This document shows positions 33,643-41,413 of a stretch of DNA of 64,000 nucleotides, piece by piece; position 1 is the stretch's first letter, and every line of letters starts with the position of its first letter. Location: the NCBI RefSeq assembly GCF_018271995.1, contig NZ_JAGUCO010000016.1:1-64000 (forward strand), given 5' to 3'. The notes beneath the pieces are model-generated. The model did not search any database. It had not been told where the DNA came from and saw only the letters and a list, made by a program, of their open reading frames with translations. Position numbers and translations under genes: made by a program. This stretch comes from Carboxylicivirga linearis. GTDB lineage: Bacteria > Bacteroidota > Bacteroidia > Bacteroidales > Marinilabiliaceae.

Positions 33643-34440
33643 TTATCTTACTTTAAGAAAAATGCCGACAACTACTCCAACGACTGCAATGAGTAGAACA
33701 AACCCCAAGAGAATAGCAATAAATTTTAACAGCTTAAGCAATGTTTTTCCAAACGAATGCTTTCGGTACTTTTTATAAGCATACAAATAAAAAACTCCTG
33801 TTAATAAAATAGAGCCGACACTATAAACGTCATAGCGTAATAGTTGTGTTAGAAAAAATAAAGGCAATCCAAAGAAAAAGAGCATTCCTTGTATGTAAGC
33901 ATTTATTACCAAATGCTCTCCGTAGTATTCAGGTTTACCATAAACCATTAGTGCAATAAGAGCATATATTGGCAATATAAGAAACGACAAATAGTAGTAA
34001 TATTTAAACATAAAGACGAAGATCTTCTTGTTAAACTCTTGTTGTTTCTTAATAAAATCAGCCTTATCAGTATTAGCTTTATCTTTTTGCTGATAAACTA
34101 TAGCTTCAGAAGATTTTGAACTTGCCTTGGAAGAAATTTCAACTAACTCATTAGAATAAAAGCTTAGTACAAAAACAGAAAGTGCGGTTCCAATGGCAAA
34201 AAAAGTAAATGGATTAGTATACTTCTTTCGTGTTCCACTCAGATACCTCTCAAATACCAAGTGAGGTTTCAACAATAAATCCCGGAATGTGACAAAAAAT
34301 TGGCTGTCCCAGCCTAATGAAACCAGTAAACCTGAAATAAGGCTTTTTACTGTTATTCGTTGACTAATAATCTTAGCTCCACATTCATTGCAATACTTAT
34401 ATTCTGTGTTAATTGGGGTTTGGCAGTTTTTACAATTCAT
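33643..34440 (-). CDS. DUF3667 membrane protein with zinc ribbon
   Basis: A 265-residue membrane protein. The first 25 residues form a zinc ribbon (MNCKNCQTPINTEYKYCNECGAK; four Cys). A segment typical for DUF3667 follows: TFRDLLLKPHLVFERYLSGTRKKYTNPFTFFAIGTAL. Four to five membrane helices then run to the C-terminus (for example YYYLSFLILPIYALIALMVYG and LLKFIAILLGFVLLIAVVGVVVGIF). The family is frequent in Bacteroidota and uncharacterised; bacitracin-like or lantibiotic contexts do not occur here. It stands alone on the minus strand, with repeat-rich spacer downstream and ~290 bases of AT-rich spacer upstream. Confidence 0.8.
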   Translation of the reverse strand: MNCKNCQTPINTEYKYCNECGAKIISQRITVKSLISGLLVSLGWDSQFFVTFRDLLLKPHLVFERYLSGTRKKYTNPFTFFAIGTALSVFVLSFYSNELVEISSKASSKSSEAIVYQQKDKANTDKADFIKKQQEFNKKIFVFMFKYYYYLSFLILPIYALIALMVYGKPEYYGEHLVINAYIQGMLFFFGLPLFFLTQLLRYDVYSVGSILLTGVFYLYAYKKYRKHSFGKTLLKLLKFIAILLGFVLLIAVVGVVVGIFLKVR

Positions 34441-34678
34441 TCTTGTTTGTTTTTTTCAATACTCTTTGGGTTATCAGAATAAATTTCAAATCACATAATG
34501 CTTGAAAGGCTCTCGACAACCCAAACAACCAATTAATTTACAATGGTTAAAGGCATTCAATATAGGAATTTATTACGATATTGTTGAGTACCCTATATTT
34601 ATAATCATCATTACCTCAACTACCCAAACATACAAGAAACTAAAAATAAATGCGAACTATCTTATATCATTACAAGCC

Positions 34679-34710
34679 TAAAAAACTCCCGAATCAGTTT
34701 CCGAGAGCTT
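34679..34710 (-). terminator. Terminator after DUF5009 gene
   Basis: Read on the minus strand, an imperfect hairpin (CTCTCGGAA / TTCGGGAG) is followed by T6. It lies 23 bases after the stop of the DUF5009 gene. The rest of 34441-34732 is AT-rich spacer in which I see nothing. Confidence 0.6.
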
Positions 34711-34732
34711 AATAATTAGTACTTATGCATTG

Positions 34733-35842
34733 CTATACCTTAATAAATATCTTGCGCTTATAAAGTATCCAGCCAATAAACCAGAAGAAAATAATATGGG
34801 CCAAGCCAAATAAAAGTGAACCATTCATATTGTCTGCCAGTGGAACAAATACCTTTTCGTACAAGGCCTGATATCCACTCATCGTTTCCACTTTAACTGG
34901 ATCGGAGAATTGGAAACTATACAAAAGATTCACCCAAATGCCAGATAATGCATAAATAAACAATGGATTCATACCAAACACTACAAAAAATGAAGTCCAT
35001 TTTTTATATTCCCTGATGTCGATAATCCATATCAGAATGGCTAAAAAGATGGTACCTAATCCGGCTGTATAAACCACATATGAACCTGTCCAGATGGGTT
35101 TATTGATGGGCCAAACAAAATCCCACAACCAACCTGCAGCGGTTAATACTGCTCCTACAATCAGCAGATGAAGTGGTAATTTTACTTTTTCGATGGTTTT
35201 TATCGATCGTCCCACCAAATAACCTATTAAAGTGGTTACCACAGCCGGTAAAGAACTTAACAATCCCTCCGGATCAAAAGCAATACCAAAACCATGATAC
35301 ATATGCTGCTCTCCAAAAATCCATCGATCAATATTAGTCACTATATTGCCTTCGAGGCTATATGGTTCTGTTCCTCCAAAGAAATAAAGGATTGCCCAGT
35401 AAGCAAGCAGAATTGCTCCGCCTATATACTGTATGGTTCGGTATTTAAACGAAAGAACCAACACAGCACTGATTCCATAAACAATGGCAATACGTTGCAG
35501 GACTCCCATAATGCGCAATTCCGAAAAGTCGTGTTTCCACTGAGGAAATGAATTCATAAATAAGCCAATGGCAAAGATGAGTAACGTACGTTTTGCTATT
35601 TTATACAACGATTGCTTATTGAGTTCGCTTCCGTACTTGGCAAAGGAGAAAAACATAGAAACACCCATCACAAAAAGGAAGAATGGAAAAACCAGATCAG
35701 TTGGTGTACAGCCATTCCATTCCGAGTGCCGCAGCGGAGGATAAACATACGACCAACTGCCGGGGGTATTCACTAATATCATACCGGCAATGGTAATGCC
35801 TCGTAATACATCGAGAGCTAAGTAACGCGGGGATTTTGTCAT
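34733..35842 (-). CDS. DUF5009 / COG4299 membrane protein (NagX-, HGSNAT-like)
   Basis: A 369-residue membrane protein with about ten helices. The N-terminus, RYLALDVLRGITIAGMILVNTPGSW, then HSEWNGCTPTDLVFPFFLFVMGVSM, is characteristic of the family that includes heparan-alpha-glucosaminide N-acetyltransferase and bacterial NagX; the His-Ser-x-Trp-x-Gly pattern covers the proposed active-site His. Bacterial relatives sit in amino-sugar gene clusters, and a member has, to my recollection, been linked to MurNAc uptake in Tannerella. Here it starts the same-strand run that continues with an AmpG-like permease and lies 9 kb from murK-murQ. A role in transport or modification of GlcNAc or MurNAc sugars is inferred. 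Confidence 0.82.
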   Translation of the reverse strand: MTKSPRYLALDVLRGITIAGMILVNTPGSWSYVYPPLRHSEWNGCTPTDLVFPFFLFVMGVSMFFSFAKYGSELNKQSLYKIAKRTLLIFAIGLFMNSFPQWKHDFSELRIMGVLQRIAIVYGISAVLVLSFKYRTIQYIGGAILLAYWAILYFFGGTEPYSLEGNIVTNIDRWIFGEQHMYHGFGIAFDPEGLLSSLPAVVTTLIGYLVGRSIKTIEKVKLPLHLLIVGAVLTAAGWLWDFVWPINKPIWTGSYVVYTAGLGTIFLAILIWIIDIREYKKWTSFFVVFGMNPLFIYALSGIWVNLLYSFQFSDPVKVETMSGYQALYEKVFVPLADNMNGSLLFGLAHIIFFWFIGWILYKRKIFIKV

Positions 35843-35863
35843 TTTAAATTGGGTTTAATTGTT

Positions 35864-36001
35864 ATTAGCTACTCGCCGCTAGCTGATGGCTGATAGCTTG
35901 TTTGTATTTTCACTATAATTTGTAACATTGCTACTCTGTTCTTAGAATTTTCACCTTTAAACATACATAAAATAAATGCAAAAAAGGCTAACAGCTAATA
36001 G
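35864..36001. repeat. Reiterated AGCTA-type words between DUF5009 and permease genes
   Basis: Two runs, at 35864-35900 (TTAGCTACTCGCCGCTAGCTGATGGCTGATAGC, written here in part) and 35985-36014, made of imperfectly repeated GCTA/AGCTAA words. The second run extends into the final codons of the permease gene. Related runs occur near 5472, 8727, 10101, 11357, 11403 and 37391. Confidence 0.7.
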
Positions 36002-37303
36002 CTAACGGCTAGCATCTTTTTTTATTCCAAACGACGGATCAATCTTCAAAAACCTAATGATAACAAAGGCAGGGATAGTACAAATCATCACCCAAATAAA
36101 GAAGTGTTGATAGCCGATCATTTCCTGTAACCAACCCGAAATCATTCCGGGAATCATCATGCCCAATGCCATAAAACCGGTGCAAAAAGCAAAGTGTGCC
36201 GTTTTATGCTCTCCTTCTGATACATATATCTGATAAAGCATAAAGGCAGTAAACCCAAAGCCATAACCAAACTGCTCAACAGCAACAGCCGCACTTATCA
36301 ACACAATAGAATTGGGTAAGGCATACGAAAGATACACATACACGAGGTTGGGCAAGTTAATGGCAAATACCATGGGCCATAACCAGTATTTCAATCCTTT
36401 TTTTGATACAACCAACCCTCCGAGGATTCCTCCAATTGTTAGGAAAATTACTCCGATGGTTCCGTATACCACACCCACATCGCTGGTGCTTAATCCCAAG
36501 CCGCCAACTTCTGGTTTATCCAGCAAAAAAGGAGAAGCCATCTTTACCAATTGCGATTCGCCCAATCGATAGGTTAACAGCATACCCATTATTAGCCAGA
36601 TATCTTTTTTTGCAAAGAAGGTAACAAAGGTATGTCCGAAATCATCCATGATCTCATTCAGGCTCTTCACTTCCTTATCTTCATCTTTGGTAGGATGAGG
36701 CAATACCAGTTTATGATACACAGCCAGCAAAAGAAACAGAGCTGTGATCACATAAAAAGTAAGCGACCATGCCAGTGGAATGCTGGGAGCATCCTTTCCA
36801 AACAGCGTCATCTCTTCTAACTGACCGGCCAGATAAACCAATAACCCCTGTCCGGTAATCATGGCTATTCGATAAAAAGTACTTCTGATTCCAACAAAAT
36901 AGGCTTGCTGATGCTCATCCAAATCCAACATATAAAAACCGTCGGCAGCAATATCGTGCGTAGCTGAGCTAAAGGCCAGCAACCAGAAAAATGCCAGCGT
37001 TGACTGAAAGAAAAAAGTAGTGGGAATGGTAAAAGCTACACCAGCCAGACCAGCACCTATCAGTAGTTGCATACTAACGATCCACCAGCGTTTACTTTTC
37101 AAAATATCAACTATCGGGCTCCAAATGGGTTTAATTACCCAAGGCAGATAAAGCCACGAAGTATATAAGGCAATATCTGTGTTTGATATTTCCAGCTTCT
37201 TATACATGATAACCGCCAAAGTCATCACCACCACATAGGGTATGCCCTCAGCGAAATAGAGTGTGGGCACCCACGCCCAGGGAGATGTAGATTTTTTATT
37301 CAT
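36002..37303 (-). CDS. MFS permease, AmpG-like
   Basis: A 433-residue transporter with twelve predicted helices in two halves and a cytoplasmic loop near residue 205-225. The beginning, WAWVPTLYFAEGIPYVVVMTLAVIMYKKLEISNTDIALYTSWLYLPWVIKPIWSPIVD, and the SATHDIAADGFYM motif are typical of the AmpG branch, which carries anhydro-muropeptides into the cytoplasm. The location beside cell-wall salvage genes fits this; sugar-only uptake (MurNAc or GlcNAc) is an alternative. It reads in the same direction as the DUF5009 gene, separated by 160 bases of repeats. The last codons overlap a reiterated-word repeat, so the C-terminal KKDASR may be a late addition. Confidence 0.8.
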   Translation of the reverse strand: MNKKSTSPWAWVPTLYFAEGIPYVVVMTLAVIMYKKLEISNTDIALYTSWLYLPWVIKPIWSPIVDILKSKRWWIVSMQLLIGAGLAGVAFTIPTTFFFQSTLAFFWLLAFSSATHDIAADGFYMLDLDEHQQAYFVGIRSTFYRIAMITGQGLLVYLAGQLEEMTLFGKDAPSIPLAWSLTFYVITALFLLLAVYHKLVLPHPTKDEDKEVKSLNEIMDDFGHTFVTFFAKKDIWLIMGMLLTYRLGESQLVKMASPFLLDKPEVGGLGLSTSDVGVVYGTIGVIFLTIGGILGGLVVSKKGLKYWLWPMVFAINLPNLVYVYLSYALPNSIVLISAAVAVEQFGYGFGFTAFMLYQIYVSEGEHKTAHFAFCTGFMALGMMIPGMISGWLQEMIGYQHFFIWVMICTIPAFVIIRFLKIDPSFGIKKDASR

Positions 37304-37456
37304 TTTATTATAGTGCTTTGTGCTAAGTGCACAGTGCTAATTTTAGATCGAAGCGCAAGGTCCGAAGTCCGTGACGCCATTTTATATTCAAGCTAATAGC
37401 TATATGATTTCCCTCTGCCTCCTTAGAAGTACTGACCACTGACTACTCTCTACTGA
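37304..37456. repeat. Reiterated words in the permease / DUF4922 spacer
   Basis: It contains GTGCTTTGTGCTAAGTGCACAGTGCTAA at about 37314-37341 (here given as the repeating unit GTGCTAAGT), AGCTAATAGCTAT at 37391-37403 and ACTGACCACTGACTAC...CTACTGACTA at 37432-37460. No gene. Confidence 0.65.
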
Positions 37457-39733
37457 CTAATATCTCTTCTCTAACCCCGCTCCTCTGAAATAATGCATCA
37501 AGATAGTATTATAATCGTAACCTTTAGCTCCCATCACGGCTGCTCCAATCTGGCAAAGTCCAACACCATGGCCCCATCCTGCACCTTTAAGAATAAACTT
37601 CACAGCGTTATTTTCTTCCACTTTTTCAACCACAAAGGCAGAACTATATAAATGCGATTCAGACAATGCTTTTCTAATCTCCAACTCTTTACCGATAATC
37701 ATGGTCTTTTTATCACCAACAATCTTTAATCTGATTAAACGTGAGGAATCACCCCGCTCAACAGGTATTAACTCCTGTATAGTACCAAAATCAATACCTG
37801 TCCGTTTTGCTACCAACGTACTGATTTCTTCCTGTGTATATTCAACCGTCCATCGATAAAAGTCGTTAGTTTCCTGATCGTAATCATTCAGCACCTGACT
37901 CAATACCTCCTTATCGTTGGTATTACAAAATGCATCGGGTTCACCTAAAATCCATTTTTGAGCAGATGATTCAGTCTTCAGATCCAAACTAAAACCTTTC
38001 GGATCAAATTCATTATCAACAAGCTTTTGCAGATAAGAATGATTAACAGGTTCCCAAACATTCTCAAATACCTCAACCATACCTCCGCAACACTTCGAGA
38101 AACGGGCATCGCAAATAGCTCCTTCGTATGTCAAAACTTCGCCCCAGGTTTCTTTAACTGCCTGCACAACCATTGGTGTATTGGCCCGGGTTATTCCTTG
38201 ATAACGTTGACAATGATCGTCGGCACACACATCAAAATTGGCATGATCCTCCCGATCGTACCATCTGATTAATTCGGTTTCGGTTTGATATGTCGAACTG
38301 TATTTCTCCACTTTTTGTTCTAAAGCTTTATTCTTTTCGATCTGTGCCAACAGCCAGCTTCGTGAAATAACCGCATGAGCCTTCAATAGCTGTAATGACG
38401 AGGTTGCACTCATCTCCGATGAAATCACACTCATCAGGTAATCCTCAACCGAAAGAATATTGATTGCAGTGATTTTTTCATCTTCAATCAGCAACTTTAA
38501 ACCACCCCTGAAAACCTGATCTTCATCGCGCTGCCAATGAAAATTAATACCGATGGTAACATTATGGAGTGTAAACTGACAATCTTCATTCATCGGGTTC
38601 AGAACGGCCCCAGATAAAACTTCAAGCTCTATTTCACCATTACTTAATATCTGATCCGCCCCCTTTATCTGAACTTTCCATCTTCCGGATAGTTTTTCAC
38701 CTTTTTCGGTTTGATAAATCCCTTCTAATGTAAATTCAACTTTAGGTTTAAAAAGAATCCCAACATTGATTACGGGTATATATTCATTGCTATGATTTTC
38801 GATTAACAACTGTGCGAATTGCTCACAATCGGAAGAACTCATACAAACCTGATCTAATATTTCTTCCACATCTGATGACGATAACTTTTCGTAATCTTCG
38901 AACCTAGGAGTGATAAAAACTCCGCCCATATCAACCGAAGCGGGACTTATTAAAATTTGATCTAGTCCATCCTTAAAATAACAATCAGGTCGGTGCAGAA
39001 TGCGTGGAAAAATATGAACAACCAGTTCACCTTCTTCAAAGTAAGTTAGCACATTCATCATTGGCTCCACCTCATCCGGTTGGTTCTTTTGCAACAACAC
39101 ATATAAGTCATTAAACAAAGTAACCAAAGCCTCCATATCATCAGCCATAAAAGTTATTACACCCCGGTTATAGTTCTCCCAGGTATAAATAGCCACCTCA
39201 TCAACCAGCCCTGTTAGCTTTGCATATTTACCTGATCTAAAATCAGCTTCGATCGGCATAAAATCCTTATTCCCTGCCTGAAAATGAAAATGATCGGGTG
39301 CCGATGCTCCACATTTAGGTCCGTTATAAAACAAAGTAAAATCCGGCAACTCATATGCTAATTCCAACATCGATTGAAAATAAGGCTGAATCAACTGTGG
39401 AGTATGATTATTGTGTGGAATGGTTAAGTGCCTCCGGAAAATAGGAAACGGATTAATCAGGATGGTATAATCATCAAAACTAACACCCTCCTGCTCTTTG
39501 GGTCGGTTACTTTCACATAAAAAACAAGGCCTCGCTTCAATTGATTGGGCATCAACCTTTGCTGCCGACGATCGAATACGCTCGGAATTAAATTGCACTT
39601 TAATCTCACTACCTCCCGATAAAGTTAAGCTGCGTGTTTTCACTTTATCCAAACCGGCATAATTCTTCTTTGCCGCTTCCCAATTGATAAGCTGAGATTT
39701 AATCAGCTGATTTACCTTATATGATGTTTCCAT
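37457..39733 (-). CDS. DUF4922 (HIT-like) - SpoIID/LytB fusion protein
   Basis: A 758-residue fusion. Residues 1-~320 match DUF4922, a HIT-superfamily fold: CFLCESNRP, the region LINPFPIFRRHLTIPHNNHTPQ, and the histidine triad PDHFHFQAGNK, as in nucleotide-sugar phosphorylases. Residues ~340-758 are a SpoIID/LytB domain: EDYLMSVISSEMSATSSLQLLKAHAVISRSW (the conserved catalytic Glu lies in SSEM), DVCADDHCQRYQG, FSKCCGGMVEVFENVW and GAGWGHGVGLCQIGA. SpoIID cuts glycan strands as a lytic transglycosylase. There is no signal peptide, so the protein should be cytoplasmic, where SpoIID domains are not normally found. The gene lies between the AmpG-like permease and GT2 genes, 80 bases after the latter. 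Processing of imported cell-wall fragments is a possible role, not shown. Confidence 0.85.
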   Translation of the reverse strand: METSYKVNQLIKSQLINWEAAKKNYAGLDKVKTRSLTLSGGSEIKVQFNSERIRSSAAKVDAQSIEARPCFLCESNRPKEQEGVSFDDYTILINPFPIFRRHLTIPHNNHTPQLIQPYFQSMLELAYELPDFTLFYNGPKCGASAPDHFHFQAGNKDFMPIEADFRSGKYAKLTGLVDEVAIYTWENYNRGVITFMADDMEALVTLFNDLYVLLQKNQPDEVEPMMNVLTYFEEGELVVHIFPRILHRPDCYFKDGLDQILISPASVDMGGVFITPRFEDYEKLSSSDVEEILDQVCMSSSDCEQFAQLLIENHSNEYIPVINVGILFKPKVEFTLEGIYQTEKGEKLSGRWKVQIKGADQILSNGEIELEVLSGAVLNPMNEDCQFTLHNVTIGINFHWQRDEDQVFRGGLKLLIEDEKITAINILSVEDYLMSVISSEMSATSSLQLLKAHAVISRSWLLAQIEKNKALEQKVEKYSSTYQTETELIRWYDREDHANFDVCADDHCQRYQGITRANTPMVVQAVKETWGEVLTYEGAICDARFSKCCGGMVEVFENVWEPVNHSYLQKLVDNEFDPKGFSLDLKTESSAQKWILGEPDAFCNTNDKEVLSQVLNDYDQETNDFYRWTVEYTQEEISTLVAKRTGIDFGTIQELIPVERGDSSRLIRLKIVGDKKTMIIGKELEIRKALSESHLYSSAFVVEKVEENNAVKFILKGAGWGHGVGLCQIGAAVMGAKGYDYNTILMHYFRGAGLEKRY

Positions 39734-39813
39734 ATTAAATTAATAGTTCTCAGGCAGTAGCCAGAAGGCAGAAGTTTAAACTGCCGTTATTAAATAAACT
39801 TACAACTTCTGCC

Positions 39814-41277
39814 TTAAATCTTCTGCCTTTTTACCACTTGTTGACGTGCCTTTAATTCCATCGTCCGGATTTTATCCTTATACAAATTATGCACATTCAT
39901 TTTATTGATATCTAGCGAAGCATCAGAGTTATCTTCCCAACGACGACACAGATATAACGGATTGTAGATACGCCCGATCTGATAATTTCGACTGATATTC
40001 AAACCTAAAGCATAATCCTCTCCATAGCTCGTATTTGGCACTTTTACATCACGAATAACCGGGGTATAAAAAGCTCGCGGAGCACCCAATCCGTTTATCC
40101 GAAGTGCATTATTTCGCCCGTTATCAGCTGTCCACTCTTTATGATCGATTAATCCGGGAGGAATCTCTTCCAGCTTGAAATTAACCATTTGATAGCTACC
40201 CACCACCATGGCACAATTCTGCTCATAAAAAGCTTGTACAACCTGCTCCAGAACCGTTTCATCAATATATAAATCATCGCTATCGAGCTGAACAGCAAAC
40301 TTACCGCATCGCTCATCCTCAACTGCTCTGTTCCAGCAGCCTCCTATTCCCAAATCATCACGCTCAGGAATGATATGCACGATTCGATCATCCTTAAATG
40401 ACTGAATAATTTCAGTTGTTTTGTCTGTAGAATGATTATCAACTATAATGAGGTTAAATGCAAAAATGGTCTTTTGCTTCAACACCGATTCAATGGCATC
40501 AGCAACCGTCTTCTCCCTATTTCGGACAGGAATAATCACCGAAGCCTCAACAGGAAATTTCGACTCAGAAAAATCTATCTTTTTAAAATCGGGTTTCAAA
40601 TAAGCTCCAACCTTTTTGAGATGGGCAGTACATGCCAGTTCCATTTCAACTTGACGATCGCGGTTACGAGGATCGACATAATCGAACATTTTTTCACCCG
40701 ATTTACGTGTATCCAACTCTACTTCGGTATATAACAACTCAGGCAAATGAAACAACTCATAATTTTGCGAAACCCGAAGACGTACATCGTATAAAGCAGC
40801 AAATTTATAATCGGCATCCATTTCGTTAATCGCCTTTACAAAAGCTTCCTTCTTGAAAAACATTAACGATCCAAAATCAAAATCATCTCTCAAACTGCCT
40901 TCCTGATAATCAATTACAGGATGAGCTGCTAATTGCCCTTCTTTTCGCTCATAGAAATCGGAATAAACCATTCCGGCACCGGTATCTGCACAAGCTTTAC
41001 TCATTCGTTCCAATGCATTTTGCCCCAATACCAAAGCCATTGGTTTGGTATAAACAGCCACACATCCTCCCAACATTCTCTCAACCAAGGCTTTCCATGT
41101 GGATGATACATAGATTCCACCTTCTGCAACTAAAACATCAACTCCTTCAACATCTACAACCTCAGGTGCAACAACTATTATCTTCTCAACCATAGCAGAG
41201 TCTTTTAGATTCTTTATAGTTGATTTTAATTCATCTATTGGTGCATATGGTAGAATGCACGTTATATTTTTGTTCAT
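39814..41277 (-). CDS. Glycosyltransferase family 2 protein (two GT-A-like halves)
   Basis: A 487-residue cytoplasmic protein. The C-terminal half is a typical GT2 domain: ASVIIPVRNREKTVADAIESVLKQ (residues ~245-270), LIIVDNHSTDKTTEIIQSF, and VQLDSDDLYIDETV with the metal-binding DxD-type acids (~335). The first ~210 residues look like a second, degenerate GT-A half (ITCILPYAPIDELKSTIKNL; MVYSDFYERKEGQL). No membrane segment. It follows the secreted amidase gene by 136 bases and precedes the DUF4922-SpoIID gene, all on the minus strand. The acceptor is unknown. Confidence 0.85.
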   Translation of the reverse strand: MNKNITCILPYAPIDELKSTIKNLKDSAMVEKIIVVAPEVVDVEGVDVLVAEGGIYVSSTWKALVERMLGGCVAVYTKPMALVLGQNALERMSKACADTGAGMVYSDFYERKEGQLAAHPVIDYQEGSLRDDFDFGSLMFFKKEAFVKAINEMDADYKFAALYDVRLRVSQNYELFHLPELLYTEVELDTRKSGEKMFDYVDPRNRDRQVEMELACTAHLKKVGAYLKPDFKKIDFSESKFPVEASVIIPVRNREKTVADAIESVLKQKTIFAFNLIIVDNHSTDKTTEIIQSFKDDRIVHIIPERDDLGIGGCWNRAVEDERCGKFAVQLDSDDLYIDETVLEQVVQAFYEQNCAMVVGSYQMVNFKLEEIPPGLIDHKEWTADNGRNNALRINGLGAPRAFYTPVIRDVKVPNTSYGEDYALGLNISRNYQIGRIYNPLYLCRRWEDNSDASLDINKMNVHNLYKDKIRTMELKARQQVVKRQKI

Positions 41278-41413
41278 AATTTATTAGTTCGTTAGTTTTT
41301 AGGCAGTAGGCAGTAGTTCATTCACTACTCAATTGGAATAGATAATAATCCATTTATACATCAAAATTCCTAAAAGAGCCCATTAAACTATTATTATAAT
41401 CATTCGTCATCTT

